Assembly (NCBI RefSeq): GCF_000069945.1
Contig: NC_010545.1
Span: forward strand, 310,001-374,000
Source of the DNA: Corynebacterium urealyticum DSM 7109
GTDB taxonomy: Bacteria > Actinomycetota > Actinomycetes > Mycobacteriales > Mycobacteriaceae
DNA: 64,000 nt
Direction: 5' to 3'
The notes under the pieces were generated by a model that saw nothing but the letters and a program-made list of their open reading frames with translations, did not search any database and was not told where the DNA came from. The position numbers were made by a program, and so were the translations under genes. Positions 53,851 through 64,000 of this stretch are shown here, in pieces (position 1 is the first letter of the stretch; every line of letters begins with the position of its first letter).

Positions 53851-56048
53851 TGGGACACACCTTCCTGTCTCCGGCGGAGTTCATCGCGGATCTTGCGAAC
53901 CCCGCCCTGAGCTTCCTGCCTAATGCCCTGATGATTGCCGTGCTGGGCGCGGTGATCTGTGGGGTGGTCGGCACTCACGTGACGCTGCGGGGGATGGCCT
54001 TCCTCGGCGACGCGGTGGCCCATGCCGTGTTCCCCGGCCTGGCGATCGCGTTTGCGCTGCAGGTCTCTGTCCTGCTCGGGGGTGCTGTGGCCGGCGTGGT
54101 GATTGCGCTGCTCATCGCGGTGTTTTCCCAGCGCAGGCGCGTGAAGGAAGACACGGTGATCGGTATCTTCTTCGCCGCCTCCTTCGCGCTGGGGTTGGTG
54201 ATTATCGCCCAGATTGAGGGCTATACAGCCTCGCTGACGAGCTTCTTGTTTGGCTCCATCACCGGCGTTGCGCGCTCCGATATTTACATCGTGGTGCTGG
54301 GTGGCGCGGTGATCATGGCGGTGCTGTGGCTATTCCATTCGCGCCTGGTGGCGGTGTCCCTGGACCGGGAGACTGCCCGCGCAATGGGACTGAACGTTTT
54401 GGCTTTGGACATGTTGTTGTACGTGTGCGTGACGATGGCGGTGGTGATGAGCGTTCGGACGGTGGGCAACATCCTCGTCCTCGCGCTGTTGATTACCCCA
54501 GCTGCGACGGCGCGTTTGTTGACGGAAAGGGTGGTGACCATGATGTGGGTCTCCGCGTTGATCGGGGCCGTGGGAGCGGTGCTCGGCGTGTATATTTCTT
54601 GGGCCGCGGATGTGCCCACGGGGGCGACGATCGTGCTCGTCCTTACCGCAATGTTTATTTTCTCCTTCCTCGTCTCGCCCCGTCACGGTGTTTTCGGGCG
54701 CGGTCGCCGCGGTTCCGTGGCACAGCCTCGCACGTCGGCACAGTCCAGTACGACGGAACCGTCTCGTACGGCGGGACGTCGCGTCGTGGGGGCGGCGGCG
54801 TCGGTCATCGCGCTGTTCGGGGCGTTTGTGGTGATCCCGGCGTCCTCAGGCTCACTGCCGACGGCGGCAGCGCAGGAATCAGGCACCACCCCGGAGGCCG
54901 AAAAACCGCAGGATAGGCCTCAGCACAAGCCCGGCGATGCCAGCAATAATCCGACCGTCCCTAAGGACACGATCGATCCCCGCACGGGCAAAACCCACGT
55001 GTGCGCAGGCAAGAAGCTTCTGTACCAGGCCCACGTTGACGCGCTCTACGGCACGTATCGCGATGGCAAGCTGGCGGTGATGGTGGTTGATGGCATGGCC
55101 GTCGCTAATCCGGAGGATGTGTGTATCCGACTGGCACCAGACGCCGACAACGAAGGCAAGGAAGTGTCCCGCCTCGTGGTTCCGGAAGGCGAGCAGTTCT
55201 CCTTTTTGGGCAAGCCGGGGGATATTCTGTGGCACGCCCCGCAGCAGGTTGATACCTGGAACGGCTGGCGTCCGGTGTGGGCCGGAGCTGGTGCTTTTGA
55301 TCCCCACCATGAGTACGAAGTCCCCCAGAACTTCGTGAATGACGAGGTGAAGTTCTCCCTGGTCGGTGCCGATAAGCCGGGCAATATGGAGATGTTCTTC
55401 TATAGCCACGGGCTCAACGAAACCGAGAACTATATCTCAACCAAGAACGGGCCCACGCACTTCACCTACGAGGTCGGAGCACACGGCCACTTCGGCTGGA
55501 CTTTCAGCAAGGCCGGCCAGTACACCTTCACCTGGCAAGCCAGCACCGAGACCACCGACGGAAAGAAGCTGGTCTCGGAACCAACCCCAATCACCTGGCT
55601 CGTGGGGTCCGATAAGGAAGTCGGCCTGCCGGAAGGCACCACCAAGAACCTGAATCCCATCAAGAAGTCCGCAGAAGACCAGCGGGACGAGCTCTTCCCC
55701 GATGGCGCGGGCGGCGATGGGGAGCACGGCACGCCGGGCGACTCCGAGAACCCCGGCGGCACCAATCCTGGCGGTACTAACCCTGGCGCCGACACCCCCG
55801 GGGATGCCGGTGGCGACAACGGGGAGCAGAACCCTGGCGAGTCCGCTCCGGGCAACGGTGGAACCGTCGACCCGGATCACAAGCCGATCCCAGAATCCTC
55901 CGACCGAGTGAACATTGGCCACGGACACATGGACCTGGCGTTTAGCCATAAACCGGAGGCGGGCGACGTCCAAAAAAAGCTGGGACGCATTGCTGATCGA
56001 CGGACAGAACCCGGCCAAGCTGGTCAACCGCCCATCGGGGACTTTTGA
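53850..56048 (+). CDS. Anchored-repeat ABC transporter permease fused to a surface-repeat protein (frame broken near its 3' end)
   Basis: Residues 1 to about 285 form an ABC-3 (ZnuB/MntB-like) permease with eight or so helices (HVTLRGMAFLGDAVAHAVFPG, LVLALLITPAATARLL). Instead of stopping, the frame continues through a linker into a second signal-like hydrophobic stretch (VGAAASVIALFGAFVVIPAS, about residues 312-335). It then enters an extracytoplasmic surface repeat (YQAHVDALYGTYRDGKLAVM ... HGHFGWTFSKAGQYTFTW) and a Gly/Pro-rich linker. In other actinobacteria permease and surface protein are, as I know them, separate genes. A second repeat begins at about 55906 (HGHMDLAFSHKPEAGDVQ) and is cut by a frame change at the A7 tract 55972-55978; this frame then stops after unrelated residues. 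Confidence 0.8.
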   Translation: MGHTFLSPAEFIADLANPALSFLPNALMIAVLGAVICGVVGTHVTLRGMAFLGDAVAHAVFPGLAIAFALQVSVLLGGAVAGVVIALLIAVFSQRRRVKEDTVIGIFFAASFALGLVIIAQIEGYTASLTSFLFGSITGVARSDIYIVVLGGAVIMAVLWLFHSRLVAVSLDRETARAMGLNVLALDMLLYVCVTMAVVMSVRTVGNILVLALLITPAATARLLTERVVTMMWVSALIGAVGAVLGVYISWAADVPTGATIVLVLTAMFIFSFLVSPRHGVFGRGRRGSVAQPRTSAQSSTTEPSRTAGRRVVGAAASVIALFGAFVVIPASSGSLPTAAAQESGTTPEAEKPQDRPQHKPGDASNNPTVPKDTIDPRTGKTHVCAGKKLLYQAHVDALYGTYRDGKLAVMVVDGMAVANPEDVCIRLAPDADNEGKEVSRLVVPEGEQFSFLGKPGDILWHAPQQVDTWNGWRPVWAGAGAFDPHHEYEVPQNFVNDEVKFSLVGADKPGNMEMFFYSHGLNETENYISTKNGPTHFTYEVGAHGHFGWTFSKAGQYTFTWQASTETTDGKKLVSEPTPITWLVGSDKEVGLPEGTTKNLNPIKKSAEDQRDELFPDGAGGDGEHGTPGDSENPGGTNPGGTNPGADTPGDAGGDNGEQNPGESAPGNGGTVDPDHKPIPESSDRVNIGHGHMDLAFSHKPEAGDVQKKLGRIADRRTEPGQAGQPPIGDF

Positions 56049-57378
56049 GTTCGTCATTGACTCCGATCGGGCAAAGATCAGCACCCCGAAGGTGCTGCGT
56101 TCCGCACTGGAGAACGGTGGCAAGGAATACGGCGACAAGCTGTGGCAGATCCCGCAGACCCAGCAGGAAGCACCGGATGTACCCTGGCTCGGATTCAATA
56201 CGGAAGGGGCGAACTACAGGAAACTATCCAAGGACGGCGTGAAGGTCGGCCTGAAGGAGTTTGACGGCCCCGGCCGCATGGTCACCGCACGCGGCGGAAT
56301 TGGTCAGTTCGATGTGCTGCTGGATTCCGCGAATCTCGGGAAGAAAATCACCTTCCGCAACCCGACTCACGATCACCAGGCATTCATGTTCTCCGCGCCG
56401 GGCCGGTACCGTGCGGTCTTCGAGTTCCAGGCGACGACGGCCTCGGGGGAGAAGGTGTCCAAGGAGTTGGAGGCCTACTTCCTGGTCGCCCCGAAGGAGA
56501 TGTCCTCTGGCGGCAACGAGGGGAGTCCCGGCGACGGGCCTGGCGCGGGTTCCGGCGACGGTAACGGAGCTCCTGGCGCCGATGCGGGCGATATCGGCGG
56601 CGGTGGAACCACCGGCGGTGATTCCGGCGAGGGTACGGGCGACAGCAATAACAAGCTCGTCGGCATCCTCAATGAGACCACCGGCATCGTCGACTCTCTC
56701 GACACTGGAGTTGGTTATATTGGCGAGATCCTCGAGTCGGTTCGGGGCATTTTCGGCGCGTCTTCGACAGAATCCAGCCAGCCCGAAGCCCAGCCCGAAA
56801 TCACGCCTGGCGATGCGCATGTCGGAGGCAAGGAAGAAGCAGGGGCTGCCACGGGTGCCACGAGCGCCGGGGCTGCTGGCGCTACTGGCGGCGGTCCGGC
56901 CCGCACTGCTGGTGGCGCCGTGACTGGGGGTTCGTCACCCAGTGCAGGTTCACACAGCTCCGGTGCCAGCGCCGGAACTAGCGGAGGCAGCGGGCTGTCC
57001 TCTTCTGGTGCAGCCCCGCTCGCGCTGGACGCGATTGACGCTGATGGCGGGGATTCCGTTGACGAGGGCGCCGAGGAAGAGCTCGACGGAGCAGAGTCGG
57101 AGGGTGCCACAGAGGACAGCGAGTACGCGGTCAATGCCCGCGAAGGTTCTGCTGACCGCGGTGCTGACAAGGACCAGAATGCTGAACCAGAGAGCAAGGC
57201 CATCCAGCTAGCCAATGCGCTGGGCCAGGGCGGCTGGATTGGCGGACTGATGTTCGGCATGGGCGGCATGGCGCTGCTCGGCGGGGCATTCTTCGCGTTC
57301 ATCGCATGGCGCCTCATGCGCAGTAATGCAGCCATGGCAGCTAACGGCAGCGCTGCGGGCGAGGCCGACGCCGATTAA
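55979..57378 (+). CDS. Continuation of the permease/surface-repeat protein after a frame change at A7
   Basis: After the seven-A tract the other frame continues the repeat (SWDALLIDGQNPAKLVNRPS ... LWQIPQTQQEAPDVPWLGFN) that the upstream frame had begun. Removing one A, or slippage at the tract, restores continuity. Past the repeat (FSAPGRYRAVFEFQATTAS) come Gly/Ser/Ala-rich and acidic stretches, then a membrane helix (GLMFGMGGMALLGGAFFAFI) with short basic residues and a 22-residue tail. No LPxTG motif. The frame is open from 55915, but no credible independent start is seen. It may be expressed by slippage, or be inactive. Confidence 0.7.
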
Positions 57379-57775
57379 CTCCTGAAGCGCGGAGCGCCTC
57401 GGGATGCAGCCTAGGCCGATTTGGTCTTTCGGCTGTTGGACGTTAAGCTGTCAGGCGAAGTTTTGATATGTTTCAAAGTTTCACCGAAGACCGTCGGTCA
57501 CTTGGGAAAACGCTTTCCAGCATCGCTGAGATATTCAGCAAGCTCGTGTGGGCGCTCCCGGGTTGAAGGATCATCATCATGATGACGGCCCACGCAGGTA
57601 ACACGAGACGTTTTGTATCGCGCCGCTAGCTTCACGCCAGCGAGCTGCGGTTCCAGAAGCGCCCCGTTGCCCCCTGCGGGTACGGGGCGCTTTGTCGTTG
57701 TGAAAGTGTTTCCTTCGTTTCGATCGCCGGTGCACGTACACACGTACACCAGAACATCAGGAAGGAGGCGAGAGT
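57379..57775 (+). promoter_or_regulatory. rplJ leader region with attenuator-like hairpin (L10-leader candidate)
   Basis: This 397-bp gap has no gene. AGCGCCCCGT (57658-57667) and ACGGGGCGCT (57682-57691) form a 10-bp perfect stem followed by TTTG, about 85 bp before rplJ. Ribosomal protein L10 with L7/L12 represses this operon through leader mRNA in many bacteria, so an autoregulatory leader is expected; the fold itself was not modelled. Confidence 0.5.
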
Positions 57776-58288
57776 ATGGCTAATCCAAAGAACACTGCAG
57801 CGCTGCAGGAGCTCAAGGCACGCTTCGAGGAAGCAGACGCCACCGTGCTGACCGAATACCGCGGTCTGTCCGTGGTTGAGACCACCGAGCTGCGTCGCGC
57901 GCTGGGTCAGGATGTCACCTACTCCGTCGCCAAGAACACCCTGCTCAAGCTGGCTGCTAAGGAAGCTGGCATTGAGATCGACGAATCCCTGCTGACTGGT
58001 CCTACCGCTGTTGCTTTCATCAAGGGCGAGGCTGTTGACGCAGCTAAGGCCATGAAGGCTTTCGGCAAGGATCACGAGGCTTTCGTCGTCAAGGGCGGGA
58101 ACATGGACGGCGCTGCGCTGTCCGCTGAGCAGGTCATGGCTATCGCCGACCTGGACAACCGCGAGACCACCCTGGCCAAGCTGGCCGGTGCTCTCCAGGG
58201 TTCCTTGGCAAAGGCTGCTGGACTGTTCAACGCTCCTGCGTCCCAGGTTGCACGCCTCGCGGCTGCCCTGCAGGAGAAGAAGGACTAG
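57776..58288 (+). CDS. rplJ: 50S ribosomal protein L10
   Basis: 170 residues. ATG preceded by AGGAGG. N-terminal [20 protein letters not shown] and [14 protein letters not shown] are the conserved L10 rRNA-binding part. The C terminus is the helix that binds L7/L12 dimers. Followed by rplL after 136 bp. Confidence 0.96.
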   Translation: MANPKNTAALQELKARFEEADATVLTEYRGLSVVETTELRRALGQDVTYSVAKNTLLKLAAKEAGIEIDESLLTGPTAVAFIKGEAVDAAKAMKAFGKDHEAFVVKGGNMDGAALSAEQVMAIADLDNRETTLAKLAGALQGSLAKAAGLFNAPASQVARLAAALQEKKD

Positions 58289-58424
58289 TTCCGCCACGCT
58301 GGGCGCGAGGGCACGGTGTGCCACCGCGCTGGACCACAAGCCGGTCCATCACAGTAAAAACTTTTAAAAACACTTCGCCGCAGGGCCAATTGCCCAGGCG
58401 GCACAACACGAAAGGATGCCTATT

Positions 58425-58811
58425 ATGGCTAAGTTCACCAACGAAGAGCTGCTGGATGCCTTCAAGGAGATGACCCTGATCGAGCTCTCTGAGTTCGTCA
58501 AGCTGTTCGAGGAGACCTTCGACGTCACCGCTGCTGCTCCGGTTGCTGCTGTTGCAGCTGCTGGTGGCGCTGAGGGCGGCGCTGCTGCTGAGGAGAAGGA
58601 CGAGTTCGACGTCGTTCTCGAGGACGCAGGCGCTAAGAAGATCGGCGTCATTAAGGTCGTCCGCGAGGTCGTCGCTGGCCTGGGCCTGAAGGAGGCTAAG
58701 GAGCTCGTTGAGGCTGCTCCGAAGGCTCTGCTCGAGGGCGCTTCCAAGGAGGACGCTGAGGCAGCTAAGGCTAAGCTGGAAGAGGCAGGCGCAAAGGTCT
58801 CCCTCAAGTAA
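58425..58811 (+). CDS. rplL: 50S ribosomal protein L7/L12
   Basis: 128 residues from the second ATG ([18 protein letters not shown]), which has ribosome site AAAGGA at the right distance; an in-frame ATG nine bases upstream is too close to that site. An Ala/Gly hinge (about residues 38-55) joins the dimerisation domain to the factor-binding C-terminal domain ([20 protein letters not shown]). Confidence 0.97.
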   Translation: MAKFTNEELLDAFKEMTLIELSEFVKLFEETFDVTAAAPVAAVAAAGGAEGGAAAEEKDEFDVVLEDAGAKKIGVIKVVREVVAGLGLKEAKELVEAAPKALLEGASKEDAEAAKAKLEEAGAKVSLK

Positions 58812-58843
58812 TCCAGTTGCCGCGCACAGCGGCCACGTGATTC

Positions 58844-58881
58844 ACCGCCCCGCAAGGTTCGCCTTGCCGGGGCGGTTTTTT
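58844..58881 (+). terminator. Intrinsic terminator after rplL
   Basis: A long stem ACCGCCCCGCAAGG / CCTTGCCGGGGCGGT with a one-base bulge and TTCG tetraloop is followed by six Ts. Confidence 0.93.
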
Positions 58882-58947
58882 GTTGCTGCGCAGAGCCACT
58901 TTTCAAAGAAAAACAGCGTGTCTGCGGGCTGTTGTAGCATGTTCAGC

Positions 58948-59922
58948 ATGAACTCGAAGTCCCGTATCGTTGCTGTGTTTGTGCTCGGCCTGGCCAGCGC
59001 CATGATCGTGGCGGGCGTGCTCCTGCCACGGCTCTTCCCCGAGGAGCGGCCGGTGCCGCTGGGGCTGCAGCACACCACTTTCACCTTGGAAGACAAGGAT
59101 GCGACCGTGGGGCCGGGTTATCTGGGCGTGGGGGAGGATGAGCCCATCCAGGCGCCGGTGGCCCGCCAGTTCAACATGCAACTGGGCCAGCCGGCGACGG
59201 AGGAGGAGGCGACGGTGCGCGTCGGCGTCTCCAACGCTCGCACCAACGTGGACGATGATCTGGAGTCCCTGCTGGATGCGCAGGTTTATAGCTACCGGCT
59301 GAACCGGACGAACGGTGAGGCGGTGGGGGAGGCCAAGGTCGCAGATTCCCCGGCGACCCCGCCGAAGTCTGTGGAGCTGGAGGGGTCCTGGGCGAAGTTC
59401 CCCGTGGATACCCAGCAGCAGAGCTACGAGTACTTCGACTGGACCGCCCGTCATGCCTACCCGGCGGAGTTCCGGGGCACTGAGCGTCGGGAAACCTCTA
59501 GCGGTGAGGAGAAGGAGATCTACCTCTTCCGTCAGGAGATTCCGGCGGAAAAGGTCAGCTCCCACTACAGCGGCATCCGCAACGCCATCGTCAAGGACGG
59601 CGACCGTGCGGAGCTGTATCACGGTGGCTGGCGCGAGCTGGCGGTGGAGCCGGAGTCCGGCATGATCGTGGGCATCGAGGAACACATCCAGGACGAATAC
59701 CGCAACGCCGAGGGTGAGGCGGTGGAACCGCTGCTGACCTTTGAAGGCCGCACGACCGAAGCTAATGAGCGCCAGATGCTGGACCAGGCGGACGAGCTCG
59801 GCGGAAAGCGCTCCACGGAAAAGTGGGGCCGTGGGGTGTTCTGGGCCGGTGTGATCCTGCTGCTCGCCGCACTCGTGGTGGCGCTGCGCCGGGAACGGAA
59901 GCGCCGGGCTACAAGCGTGTAA
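58948..59922 (+). CDS. DUF3068-type membrane-anchored protein
   Basis: 324 residues from the ATG at 58948; a -10-like TAGCAT eight bases upstream suggests a leaderless start. One N-terminal membrane helix (IVAVFVLGLASAMIVAGVLL), a large extracytoplasmic domain rich in Glu and Arg (YEYFDWTARHAYPAEFRG, DRAELYHGGWRELAVEPE) and a C-terminal helix with a basic RRERKRR tail. This matches the DUF3068 (porin-associated) family of corynebacteria and mycobacteria, function unclear. It lies between rplL and rpoB. Confidence 0.75.
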   Translation: MNSKSRIVAVFVLGLASAMIVAGVLLPRLFPEERPVPLGLQHTTFTLEDKDATVGPGYLGVGEDEPIQAPVARQFNMQLGQPATEEEATVRVGVSNARTNVDDDLESLLDAQVYSYRLNRTNGEAVGEAKVADSPATPPKSVELEGSWAKFPVDTQQQSYEYFDWTARHAYPAEFRGTERRETSSGEEKEIYLFRQEIPAEKVSSHYSGIRNAIVKDGDRAELYHGGWRELAVEPESGMIVGIEEHIQDEYRNAEGEAVEPLLTFEGRTTEANERQMLDQADELGGKRSTEKWGRGVFWAGVILLLAALVVALRRERKRRATSV

Positions 59923-60265
59923 TTTTGCGCCCGTCGAAGCGGACAGATACTATCGGCCTGTTCGGTGTCCATGGGGGTGGACATTTGGGGGCATCTACTA
60001 TATGGTAGTTCGTTGCGCTGGTTAAATTCTGAACCCTTGTGGGCAGGCGAGTTGAGAGATGATGATCTCACCAACAATCGGCCTTGGCAATGAGCTTCCC
60101 TCCAGCAGTCGCAGACTGCGGAAAAGCGGATTTGACAAGGTCCTTTAGGCATTCCTGCTTATCTGGCGTTCGGAATCACACCACCGATATAGACCACCAC
60201 GAAAAATCGTACGCTCACGCAACCGTTTCCCAGCCTGGCTCCACCCAGGCGAGGAGAAACGCTTA
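59923..60265. promoter_or_regulatory. rpoB upstream region
   Basis: 343 bp without a gene. It should hold the rpoB promoter and leader. Visible elements are the imperfect palindrome CTACTATATGGTAG (59995-60008), a possible -10 in GATACTAT near 59947 and a GAGATGATGATCTC hairpin near 60055. I cannot choose the real promoter. The rpoB ribosome site GAGGAGA is at about 60251-60257. Confidence 0.4.
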
Positions 60266-63200
60266 GTGCTGGAAGGACCCATCTTGGCAGTCTCCCGCCA
60301 GACAAGTTCAGTGGCCGGAATCCCCGGAGCTTCGACTCGCTACTCTTTCGCGAAGATCGACGCCCCGATCGAGGTTCCAGGCCTTCTTGACCTCCAACGA
60401 GAGTCCTTCGCCTGGCTCGTCGGCGCCCCGGAGTGGCGCGCCCGCATGCAGGCCGAGGCTGGGGAGGGAGTCCGCGTCACGAGCGGACTGGAGGACATTC
60501 TCGAAGAGCTGTCCCCCATTGAGGATTATTCGGAAAACATGTCCCTCACGCTCTCGGAGCCACGCTTCGACGACATGAAGACCTCCATCGACGAGGCCAA
60601 GGAAAAGGACATCAACTACGCGGCACCGCTGTACGTGACCGCGGAGTTCACCAACGCCCAGTCCGGCGAAATTAAGTCCCAGACCGTCTTCATCGGCGAT
60701 TTCCCGATGATGACCGACAAGGGCACCTTCATCATCAACGGCACCGAGCGTGTCGTCGTCTCCCAGCTGGTCCGCTCCCCGGGCGTGTACTTCGATGAGT
60801 CGATCGACACCTCCACCGAGCGCCCGCTGCACGGCGTGAAGGTCATCCCGTCCCGCGGTGCATGGCTGGAGTTCGACGTCGATAAGCGCGACACCGTCGG
60901 CGTCCGCATCGACCGTAAGCGCCGCCAGCCGGTGACCGTCCTGCTGAAGGCCCTCGGCCTGACCACCCAGGAGATCACCGACCGCTTCGGCTTCTCCGAG
61001 ATCATGATGTCCACCCTCGAGAAGGATGGCGTCGAGAACACGGACGAGGCACTGCTGGAGATCTACCGCAAGCAGCGTCCAGGCGAGTCCCCGACCCGCG
61101 ACTCCGCGCAGGCCCTGCTGGAGAACTCCTTCTTCCGCCCGAAGCGCTACGACCTGGCGAAGGTCGGCCGCTACAAGGTCAACCGCAAGCTCGGCCTCGG
61201 TGGCGACACCGACGGCACCATGACCCTGACCGAGGAAGACATCCTCACCACGATCGAGTACCTCGTCCGCCTGCACGCTGGCGAGCGCACCATGACCTCC
61301 CCGGAGGGCGTGGAGATCCCGATCGAGGTCGACGACATCGACCACTTCGGTAACCGCCGCCTGCGTACGGTCGGCGAGCTGATCCAGAACCAGGTCCGGG
61401 TTGGTCTGTCCCGCATGGAGCGCGTCGTCCGCGAGCGCATGACCACGCAGGACGCCGAGTCCATCACCCCGACCTCCCTGATCAACGTGCGTCCGGTCTC
61501 GGCAGCGATCCGCGAGTTCTTCGGTACCTCGCAGCTGTCCCAGTTCATGGACCAGAACAACTCCCTGTCCGGCCTGACCCACAAGCGCCGTCTGAACGCG
61601 CTGGGTCCGGGTGGTCTGTCCCGTGAGCGCGCTGGCCTCGAGGTCCGCGACGTTCACCCGTCTCACTACGGCCGCATGTGCCCGATTGAGACCCCAGAGG
61701 GCCCGAACATTGGTCTGATCGGTTCCCTGTCCTCCTACGCCCGCGTGAACCCGTTCGGCTTCATCGAGACGCCGTACCGCCGCGTCGTCGATGGTCAGAT
61801 CACCGACGAGGTCGAGTACTTCACCGCGGATGAAGAGGACCGTCACGTCATCGCTCAGGCGAATACGCCGTTCGATGCGGACATGAAGTTCACTGAGGAC
61901 CAGATTGAGGTCCGTCTGCGCGGCGGCGACGTGGAGGTCGTCCCGGCAAGCCAGGTGGATTACATGGACGTCTCCCCGCGCCAGATGGTCTCCGTCGCAA
62001 CCGCGATGATTCCGTTCCTGGAGCACGACGACGCCAACCGTGCCCTCATGGGTGCGAACATGCAGCGTCAGGCTGTGCCACTGCTGCGCGCCGAGGCCCC
62101 GTACGTCGGTACCGGTATCGAGCAGCGCGCTGCGTACGACGCCGGTGACCTGATCATCGCCCCGAAGGCTGGTGTGGTGGAGTACGTCTCCGCTGACTAC
62201 ATCACCATCATGGACGATGAGGGCATCCGCGATACCTTCATGCTGCGCAAGTTCGAGCGCACCAACCAGGGCACCAGCTACAACCAGAAGCCACTGGTCA
62301 ACCAGGGTGACCGCGTCGAGGCCGGCCAGGTCATCGCCGACGGTCCGGGCACCGATAACGGTGAGATGGCGCTGGGTAAGAACCTGCTCGTCGCCTTCAT
62401 GCCGTGGGAGGGCCACAACTACGAGGATGCAATCATCCTCTCCCAGCGCATGGTTGAGGAAGACGTGCTGACCTCGATCCACATCGAGGAGTACGAGATC
62501 GATGCCCGCGACACCAAGCTGGGCCCGGAGGAGATCACCCGCGACATCCCGAACGTCGGCGAGGACGTCCTTGCTGACCTGGATGAGCGCGGTATCGTCC
62601 GCATCGGTGCGGACGTCCGCGACGGTGACATCCTCGTCGGTAAGGTCACCCCGAAGGGTGAGACGGAGCTGACCCCGGAGGAGCGCCTGCTGCGCGCCAT
62701 CTTCGGTGAGAAGGCCCGCGAGGTTCGCGATACCTCCATGAAGGTTCCGCACGGTGAGACCGGCAAGGTCATCGGCGTGCGCGTCTTCTCCCGCGAGGAC
62801 GACGACGACCTCGCCGCTGGTGTCAACGAGATGGTCCGCGTCTACGTCGCCCAGAAGCGCAAGATCCAGGACGGCGATAAGCTCGCCGGCCGCCACGGCA
62901 ACAAGGGTGTCGTCGGCAAGATCCTGCCGCAGGAGGATATGCCGTTCCTGCCGGACGGTACCCCGGTGGACATCATCCTGAACACCCACGGTGTGCCGCG
63001 TCGTATGAACATTGGTCAGGTCCTGGAGGTGCACCTGGGCTGGCTGGCGAAGGCCGGTTGGCAGGTCGACACCAACTCCGACGACCCGAAGATCAAGGCC
63101 ATGCTGGAGACGCTGCCGGAGGATCTCTACGACGTTCCGGCCGACTCCCTGACCTCCACCCCGGTGTTCGACGGTGCGTCCAACGCCGAGCTGTCCGGTC

Positions 63201-63778
63201 TGCTGCGCTCCTCGCGCCCGGACCGCGACGGTATCCGCCTGGTGGATGACTTCGGTAAGGCGCAGCTGATCGACGGCCGTACTGGTGAGCCATACGAGCA
63301 CCCGATCTCCGTGGGCTACATGTACATGCTGAAGCTGCACCACCTGGTCGATGAGAAGATTCACGCCCGTTCCACCGGTCCTTACTCCATGATTACCCAG
63401 CAGCCGCTGGGTGGTAAGGCCCAGTTCGGTGGCCAGCGCTTCGGCGAGATGGAGGTGTGGGCAATGCAGGCATACGGTGCCGCCTACACCCTGCAGGAGC
63501 TTCTGACCATCAAGTCCGATGACGTGGTGGGCCGCGTGAAGGTCTACGAGGCGATCGTGAAGGGCGAGAACATCCCGGATCCGGGTATCCCAGAGTCCTT
63601 CAAGGTCCTCCTCAAGGAGCTGCAGTCCCTGTGCCTGAACGTTGAGGTTCTGGCTGCGGACGGCACCCCAATGGAGCTGTCCTCCGATGATGACGACGAG
63701 CTTGAGTCCGCAAACGCAGCGCTGGGTATTAACCTGCAGCGCGATGAGCGTCCAGACGCCGACATCGACGTCGGCTAA
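60266..63778 (+). CDS. rpoB: DNA-directed RNA polymerase beta subunit
   Basis: 1170 residues from a GTG ([20 protein letters not shown]), the start typical of corynebacterial RpoB. The rifampicin pocket reads [19 protein letters not shown] then [14 protein letters not shown]; residue 444 (codon AAC, 61595-61597) is Asn where E. coli has Ser531, and residue 433 is Ser where E. coli has Pro520. Core motifs such as [32 protein letters not shown] and [18 protein letters not shown] are intact. rpoC follows after 87 bp. Confidence 0.97.
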   Translation: MLEGPILAVSRQTSSVAGIPGASTRYSFAKIDAPIEVPGLLDLQRESFAWLVGAPEWRARMQAEAGEGVRVTSGLEDILEELSPIEDYSENMSLTLSEPRFDDMKTSIDEAKEKDINYAAPLYVTAEFTNAQSGEIKSQTVFIGDFPMMTDKGTFIINGTERVVVSQLVRSPGVYFDESIDTSTERPLHGVKVIPSRGAWLEFDVDKRDTVGVRIDRKRRQPVTVLLKALGLTTQEITDRFGFSEIMMSTLEKDGVENTDEALLEIYRKQRPGESPTRDSAQALLENSFFRPKRYDLAKVGRYKVNRKLGLGGDTDGTMTLTEEDILTTIEYLVRLHAGERTMTSPEGVEIPIEVDDIDHFGNRRLRTVGELIQNQVRVGLSRMERVVRERMTTQDAESITPTSLINVRPVSAAIREFFGTSQLSQFMDQNNSLSGLTHKRRLNALGPGGLSRERAGLEVRDVHPSHYGRMCPIETPEGPNIGLIGSLSSYARVNPFGFIETPYRRVVDGQITDEVEYFTADEEDRHVIAQANTPFDADMKFTEDQIEVRLRGGDVEVVPASQVDYMDVSPRQMVSVATAMIPFLEHDDANRALMGANMQRQAVPLLRAEAPYVGTGIEQRAAYDAGDLIIAPKAGVVEYVSADYITIMDDEGIRDTFMLRKFERTNQGTSYNQKPLVNQGDRVEAGQVIADGPGTDNGEMALGKNLLVAFMPWEGHNYEDAIILSQRMVEEDVLTSIHIEEYEIDARDTKLGPEEITRDIPNVGEDVLADLDERGIVRIGADVRDGDILVGKVTPKGETELTPEERLLRAIFGEKAREVRDTSMKVPHGETGKVIGVRVFSREDDDDLAAGVNEMVRVYVAQKRKIQDGDKLAGRHGNKGVVGKILPQEDMPFLPDGTPVDIILNTHGVPRRMNIGQVLEVHLGWLAKAGWQVDTNSDDPKIKAMLETLPEDLYDVPADSLTSTPVFDGASNAELSGLLRSSRPDRDGIRLVDDFGKAQLIDGRTGEPYEHPISVGYMYMLKLHHLVDEKIHARSTGPYSMITQQPLGGKAQFGGQRFGEMEVWAMQAYGAAYTLQELLTIKSDDVVGRVKVYEAIVKGENIPDPGIPESFKVLLKELQSLCLNVEVLAADGTPMELSSDDDDELESANAALGINLQRDERPDADIDVG

Positions 63779-63810
63779 CGCTCAAGGCTTCGCACACTTT
63801 CAGATTCTGA

Positions 63811-64000
<190 letters not shown>

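Noticed and set aside
60308..63364. 1018-residue open frame on the minus strand opposite rpoB
   Set aside because: Antisense shadow of rpoB; Leu/Val/Asp/Gly-rich translation with no recognisable domain.

Overview
The window is chromosomal DNA from a high-GC actinobacterium, almost certainly a Corynebacterium. The evidence is the set of dispersed menaquinone genes with an MgtA-type mannosyltransferase between menD and menG, a mycothiol ligase gene (mshC), GTG-started rpoB and rpoC reading [13 protein letters not shown] and [15 protein letters not shown]1249-type insertion sequences, and many promoters whose -10 box lies 6-9 bases before the start codon (leaderless transcripts). A lipophilic, multidrug-resistant species of the C. 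jeikeium / C. urealyticum type fits, but the species call is inference.

Layout. 1-2.4 kb: the start of a peptide/nickel-type ABC importer operon on the minus strand (permease, lipoprotein binding protein). 2.4-19.7 kb: menaquinone block with menE, menB, menC, menD, menG, menJ and a polyprenyl diphosphate synthase, mixed with an RluA-type pseudouridine synthase, a FAD/NAD(P) protein, a DUF3592 protein and mgtA. Set into this block at 9.2-11.3 kb is an AlbA_2/ATPase-type gene bracketed by two 108-bp direct repeats made of 11-bp-spaced GTTGTT/AACAAC units, followed by a flavin monooxygenase pseudogene. 19.8-30.4 kb: tRNA-Tyr, a type I restriction-modification operon (hsdM-hsdS-hsdR), a DJ-1/PfpI protein, an SPFH protein, tRNA-Thr, tRNA-Met, tRNA-Trp and secE.

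30,537-44,005 is a 13,469-bp composite transposon inserted between secE and nusG. It is bounded by two diverged IS1249-type copies and flanked by a perfect 8-bp target duplication (GCGCTCGT). It carries a TetAB-like heterodimeric ABC exporter with an apparent IS-borne hybrid promoter, and a block of chromosomal-type genes: a PEBP protein, a small membrane protein, pyrD, a lipoprotein, uppP, mshC, a hypothetical gene and a truncated HAD phosphatase gene. An IS3-family element is nested inside the terminal repeat of the right IS1249 copy. nusG keeps an extended -10 promoter just outside the insertion, which may explain why the insertion is tolerated.

44.0-48.2 kb: nusG-rplK-rplA, then an IS30-family element inserted into a TTCTAGAA site. 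48.3-49.0 kb: a DedA/VTT-like membrane protein. 49.2-57.4 kb: an 'anchored repeat' metal-type ABC transporter. It comprises a surface repeat protein with an LANTG sorting-like motif, a repeat-containing solute-binding protein, an ATPase, and a permease fused in frame to a second surface-repeat protein whose reading frame breaks at an A7 tract. 57.4-64 kb: rplJ-rplL, a DUF3068 protein, rpoB, and the start of rpoC at the window edge.

The stretches most worth following up are the AlbA_2 gene with its repeat arrays, the tetAB/housekeeping composite transposon in the secE-nusG gap, the exporter pair with complementary ATP-site loss, and the fused, frameshifted permease/surface protein.
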